DNA from: Flavitalea sp966112615
GTDB lineage: Bacteria > Bacteroidota > Bacteroidia > Chitinophagales > Chitinophagaceae
DNA length: 64,000 bases
Direction: 5' to 3'
NCBI GenBank assembly: GCA_966112615.1
Contig: CBHWDO010000010.1
Location: 1-64,000, forward strand
Under the pieces are notes generated by a model. That model made no database searches and had not been told where the DNA came from. It worked only from the letters and a program-made list of their open reading frames with translations. Shown piece by piece: positions 61,684-64,000 of the stretch. The position numbers and the translations under genes are program-made. The number at the start of each line of letters is the position of its first letter. Position 1 is the stretch's first letter.

Positions 61684-61701
61684 CCGCCTTAAAGCGCAAT
61701 T

Positions 61702-63588
61702 ATGGGTATTGTTTCAATTATTCAGTCAGTCGTAGCTTCAGAGATCCGGTCATTATATAATGTTGACATCAGCGAGAAAGATGTTTTGGTAAATGAAACA
61801 AAACCTGAGTTTGAAGGAGATTATACAGTTGTATTGTTTGCCTTTGTAAAATCCCTGAAACGTGCGCCTGAAGCCATTGGTAAGGAATTGGGTGAAGCAC
61901 TGTTGAAAGCAAACCCCTCGCTGTTTCCTGCCTTCAATGTGATCAAGGGTTTTCTGAACCTGTCATTGGGAGATGATTACTGGATCAGTTTTCTGCAGGA
62001 ACATCATCACAGGAGTGATTATGGATTCGCTGTTCCAACAGGTAAAAAGATCATGGTTGAATATTCTTCTCCCAATACCAATAAACCTCTACACCTTGGG
62101 CACCTTAGAAATAATTTTCTTGGATGGAGTATTGCGGAGATCTACAAGGCCAATGGGCATGAAGTGATCAAAACCTGTATTGTAAATGATCGTGGTGTTC
62201 ATATCTGTAAATCGATGCTGGCATGGCAGAAATTTGGAAACGGCGCAACACCAGCCAGTACCGGCATTAAAGGTGATCACCTCGTAGGTGATTATTATGT
62301 CCAGTTTGAAAATGAACTAAAAAAACAGACTGAACCTGTCCTGGCAAAGATCAATTCAAATGACCTGTCAGACTTTTCAAATGATGATGCAAAAAAACTT
62401 CAACTATTCAAAGATAAACTGGCGGATGCGAGTTTGACGAATGATAAGAAAGCAGAGATCCGCGACGAGATAAAGGAGATCGCAAGAAATAACACGCCGA
62501 TCATGAAGGAAGTGCGTGAGATGTTGCTCAGGTGGGAACAGGGTGAACCTGAAACCATGAATTTATGGCGACAAATGAACGGATGGGTATATGATGGATT
62601 TGATGAGACTTACCAGAAGATAGGATCTGATTTTGATAAGGTCTATTATGAAAGTGATACCTACCTGCTTGGAAAGAAATATGTGGAGCAAGGTTTAGAA
62701 TCAGGAGTTTTTACCAGGAAGGATGATGGCAGTGTATGGATAGATCTTACTAGTGATGGACTTGATGAAAAATTACTGCTCAGAAGAGATGGCACATCGG
62801 TTTACATCACGCAGGATCTGGGTTTGGCGATGCAGAAGTTTGAAGATTACAATATTGACCAAAGCATTTATGTGATCGGTGATGAACAGAATTATCATAT
62901 GAAAGTGCTGAAACTGATCTGCCAGAAATTGGATATCCCTAATTCAGAAGGTATCTATCACCTTTCTTATGGAATGGTGGAATTGCCTTCCGGAAGGATG
63001 AAGAGCCGCGAAGGTACTGTAGTGGATGCTGACGACTTAGTGGCTGAAATGGAAAAAGTGGCAGGACAGCATACCATGGAATTGGGTAAGGTGAAAGATT
63101 TCGAGGAAAGTGAACTGAAGGATCTCTACAATATGATCGGATTGGGTGCGTTGAAATTTTTCCTGCTTAGAGTCGATCCAAAAAAGAGAATGATCTTCAA
63201 TCCTGAAGAGTCAATTGACTTTCATGGTTTCACCGGTCCATTTATTCAATACACTTACGCAAGAACAAGATCCATTCTGAGAAAAGAATCACCAAAGCAT
63301 GAAACCCTGACTGGTGGCTTACTTCCGGCGGAAAAGAAAGTATTGGTAGAGTTGGAAAAATATGCAGATGTGCTGGAGCAGGCAATGTTGGAAATGAATC
63401 CATCGGTTATTGCAAACTATATCTTCAAAATAGCACAGAGTTTTAATTCACTGATCAGTGAACTGCGCATACTCACGGCCGAAACTCCGGAGAAGAAAGA
63501 ACTCAGGCTTCAATTAGCCGAGATGACCACCAATGTGATCAAGAGTGCGATGGGATTGTTGGGGATTCGGGTGCCGGAGAGAATGTGA
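61702..63588 (+). CDS. argS: Arginyl-tRNA synthetase
   Basis: The 628-residue protein has the N-terminal Add-1 domain (residues 1-115), then the class I HIGH-type motif SSPNTNKPLHLGHLRNNF near residue 125. KTCIVNDRGVHICKSMLAW follows. The KMSKS-equivalent is GRMKSREGTVVDADDL near residue 430. The DALR anticodon domain begins with FIQYTYARTRSILRK near residue 513. It charges tRNA-Arg. The length fits; a helical insert of about 60 residues (ANSNDLSDFSNDDAKKLQLF region) is found in Bacteroidota enzymes. A repeat-rich 161-base gap follows. Confidence 0.97.
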   Translation: MGIVSIIQSVVASEIRSLYNVDISEKDVLVNETKPEFEGDYTVVLFAFVKSLKRAPEAIGKELGEALLKANPSLFPAFNVIKGFLNLSLGDDYWISFLQEHHHRSDYGFAVPTGKKIMVEYSSPNTNKPLHLGHLRNNFLGWSIAEIYKANGHEVIKTCIVNDRGVHICKSMLAWQKFGNGATPASTGIKGDHLVGDYYVQFENELKKQTEPVLAKINSNDLSDFSNDDAKKLQLFKDKLADASLTNDKKAEIRDEIKEIARNNTPIMKEVREMLLRWEQGEPETMNLWRQMNGWVYDGFDETYQKIGSDFDKVYYESDTYLLGKKYVEQGLESGVFTRKDDGSVWIDLTSDGLDEKLLLRRDGTSVYITQDLGLAMQKFEDYNIDQSIYVIGDEQNYHMKVLKLICQKLDIPNSEGIYHLSYGMVELPSGRMKSREGTVVDADDLVAEMEKVAGQHTMELGKVKDFEESELKDLYNMIGLGALKFFLLRVDPKKRMIFNPEESIDFHGFTGPFIQYTYARTRSILRKESPKHETLTGGLLPAEKKVLVELEKYADVLEQAMLEMNPSVIANYIFKIAQSFNSLISELRILTAETPEKKELRLQLAEMTTNVIKSAMGLLGIRVPERM

Positions 63589-63622
63589 TGATCGGGGAAA
63601 TCGGAAATGGGTAATCGGTAAG
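63587..63622. repeat. 7-bp repeats (GGAAATC/GGTAATC) after argS
   Basis: Four degenerate units of the GGTAATC family begin at the argS stop and lead directly into the palindromic element. Confidence 0.65.
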
Positions 63623-63624
63623 AA

Positions 63625-63711
63625 CGGGCAGAACGCGAGCGAAGCGATGCGGGCTGAACGATGAGTGTAACACCCGGCGTTCAGCCCCTGCGCTGCGCTT
63701 GGTTTTGCCCG
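63625..63711. repeat. Palindromic intergenic element, copy F
   Basis: The left arm CGGGCAGAACGCGAGCGAAG and GGGCTGAACG pairs with the right arm CGTTCAGCCCCTGCGC...GGTTTTGCCC around a spacer with GAGTGTAACACC. It lies between the convergent argS and TPR stops. Confidence 0.85.
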
Positions 63712-63746
63712 TTCCCGATTCCCGATTCGCCCTTCGCGATTCTACT
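63712..63746. repeat. 7-bp repeats (CCCGATT) before the TPR gene stop
   Basis: Four units of TTCCCGATT type follow the element and end at the TPR gene stop. They are the reverse complement of the tract at 63587-63622, so the whole gap is roughly palindromic. Confidence 0.65.
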
Positions 63747-63749
63747 TCC

Positions 63750-64000
63750 CTAAAACCCCTGCTGCCTCTCTTCCCTCAACTTCTTCAAAGAAGGATCCAT
63801 CTGAATGGCTCGATCCATAAGCTTCATACCTTGTTCGTTATCCCCTTTTTTCTGGTAACTCATACCAATCATGTATAACACTTTGGCATTTGATTTATCA
63901 AGACCGAAGAGCTGGTCCCAGGTATCGATGGCTTCCTGGTATTTTTTTCCATCGTAATATGCCTGTGCAAGATTGTACAATAGTTCCTGGTCATTGGGAC
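63750..64000 (-). CDS. TPR-repeat protein (5' end beyond window)
   Basis: The frame stays open to the right edge, so only the last 83 codons are visible. Two tetratricopeptide repeats can be read: YNLAQAYYDGKKYQEAIDTW and VLYMIGMSYQKKGDNEQGMK, with the small-large residue spacing A-Y-Y and G-M-S-Y typical of TPR helices. The C-terminus is DPSLKKLREERQQGF. TPR proteins are protein-binding scaffolds, and this one may be exported or cytoplasmic, since the N-terminus is not visible. No other function can be inferred. Confidence 0.82.
   Translation of the reverse strand, partial: PNDQELLYNLAQAYYDGKKYQEAIDTWDQLFGLDKSNAKVLYMIGMSYQKKGDNEQGMKLMDRAIQMDPSLKKLREERQQGF

Overview
The window is chromosomal DNA of a Bacteroidota bacterium, most likely of the Chitinophagaceae or a close relative. 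The evidence is a SusC/SusD pair, a second large TonB-dependent receptor, several families largely confined to this phylum (GSCFA, DUF4270, DUF4294, OstA-like, the LptD-like porin), and repeated TAnnTTTG boxes, the Bacteroidota -7 promoter element, just upstream of start codons. The assignment below phylum is inference. Coding density is high and no gene-free stretch exceeds 300 bases. I saw no rRNA, tRNA, CRISPR array, insertion sequence, prophage or integrase. Genes run off both edges: an FG-GAP repeat protein on the left and a TPR protein on the right.

Layout. 1-6.8 kb (minus): ROK regulator, SusC, SusD and an FG-GAP surface protein, a nutrient-uptake locus. 6.9-9.2 kb (plus): pcm, then ung-plsC. 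9.2-15.7 kb: an envelope block with LptD-like protein, cell-wall amidase, MCE/MlaD protein and OstA-like protein. 15.8-17.0 kb: a SpmA/SpmB-type membrane protein. 17.3-20.5 kb: a tightly coupled four-gene operon (DUF6134-like, degenerate CPBP-like membrane protein, epimerase, SDR) of unknown product. 20.5-26.8 kb: ychF, a TonB-dependent receptor, purC, trhO. 26.9-32.3 kb (minus): SMUG1-like glycosylase-miaE, a BioF/KBL-type enzyme, penicillin acylase family protein and a small membrane protein. 32.3-37.6 kb: a phosphotransferase facing a minus-strand run of NUDIX, rlmB, HTH protein, HMG-CoA lyase and GSCFA protein. 37.7-41.3 kb (minus): glycogen-synthase-like protein, DUF4270 lipoprotein, metK. 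41.4-44.1 kb (plus): panC, panD, UPF0104 protein, rfaE2. 44.2-47.8 kb (minus): DUF4294, then ccmE-ccsA. 48.0-54.9 kb (plus): arginase-family protein and partner, radical SAM protein, EamA and TauE transporters, TonB-like protein, folC. 54.9-57.1 kb (minus): fbp, YfiT/DinB protein, NUDIX. 57.2-63.6 kb: aspartate kinase, a small membrane protein, dnaK, GtrA and argS.

Most genes are housekeeping or envelope genes in short operons. The unusual layer is between genes. A roughly 85-bp palindromic element (arms reading CGTTCAGCCCC...GGTTCTGCCC around a short spacer containing GTGTAACA) appears as four full or diverged copies plus fragments. Several families of degenerate 7-9 bp tandem repeats fill other junctions, mostly at gene 3' ends. 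One repeat tract supplies the C-terminus of the ROK protein. I found no strong candidate for a wholly new defence or mobile system. The best leads are the palindromic repeat family, the coupled four-gene operon, the radical SAM-exporter pair, and the CxxxY form of CcmE.
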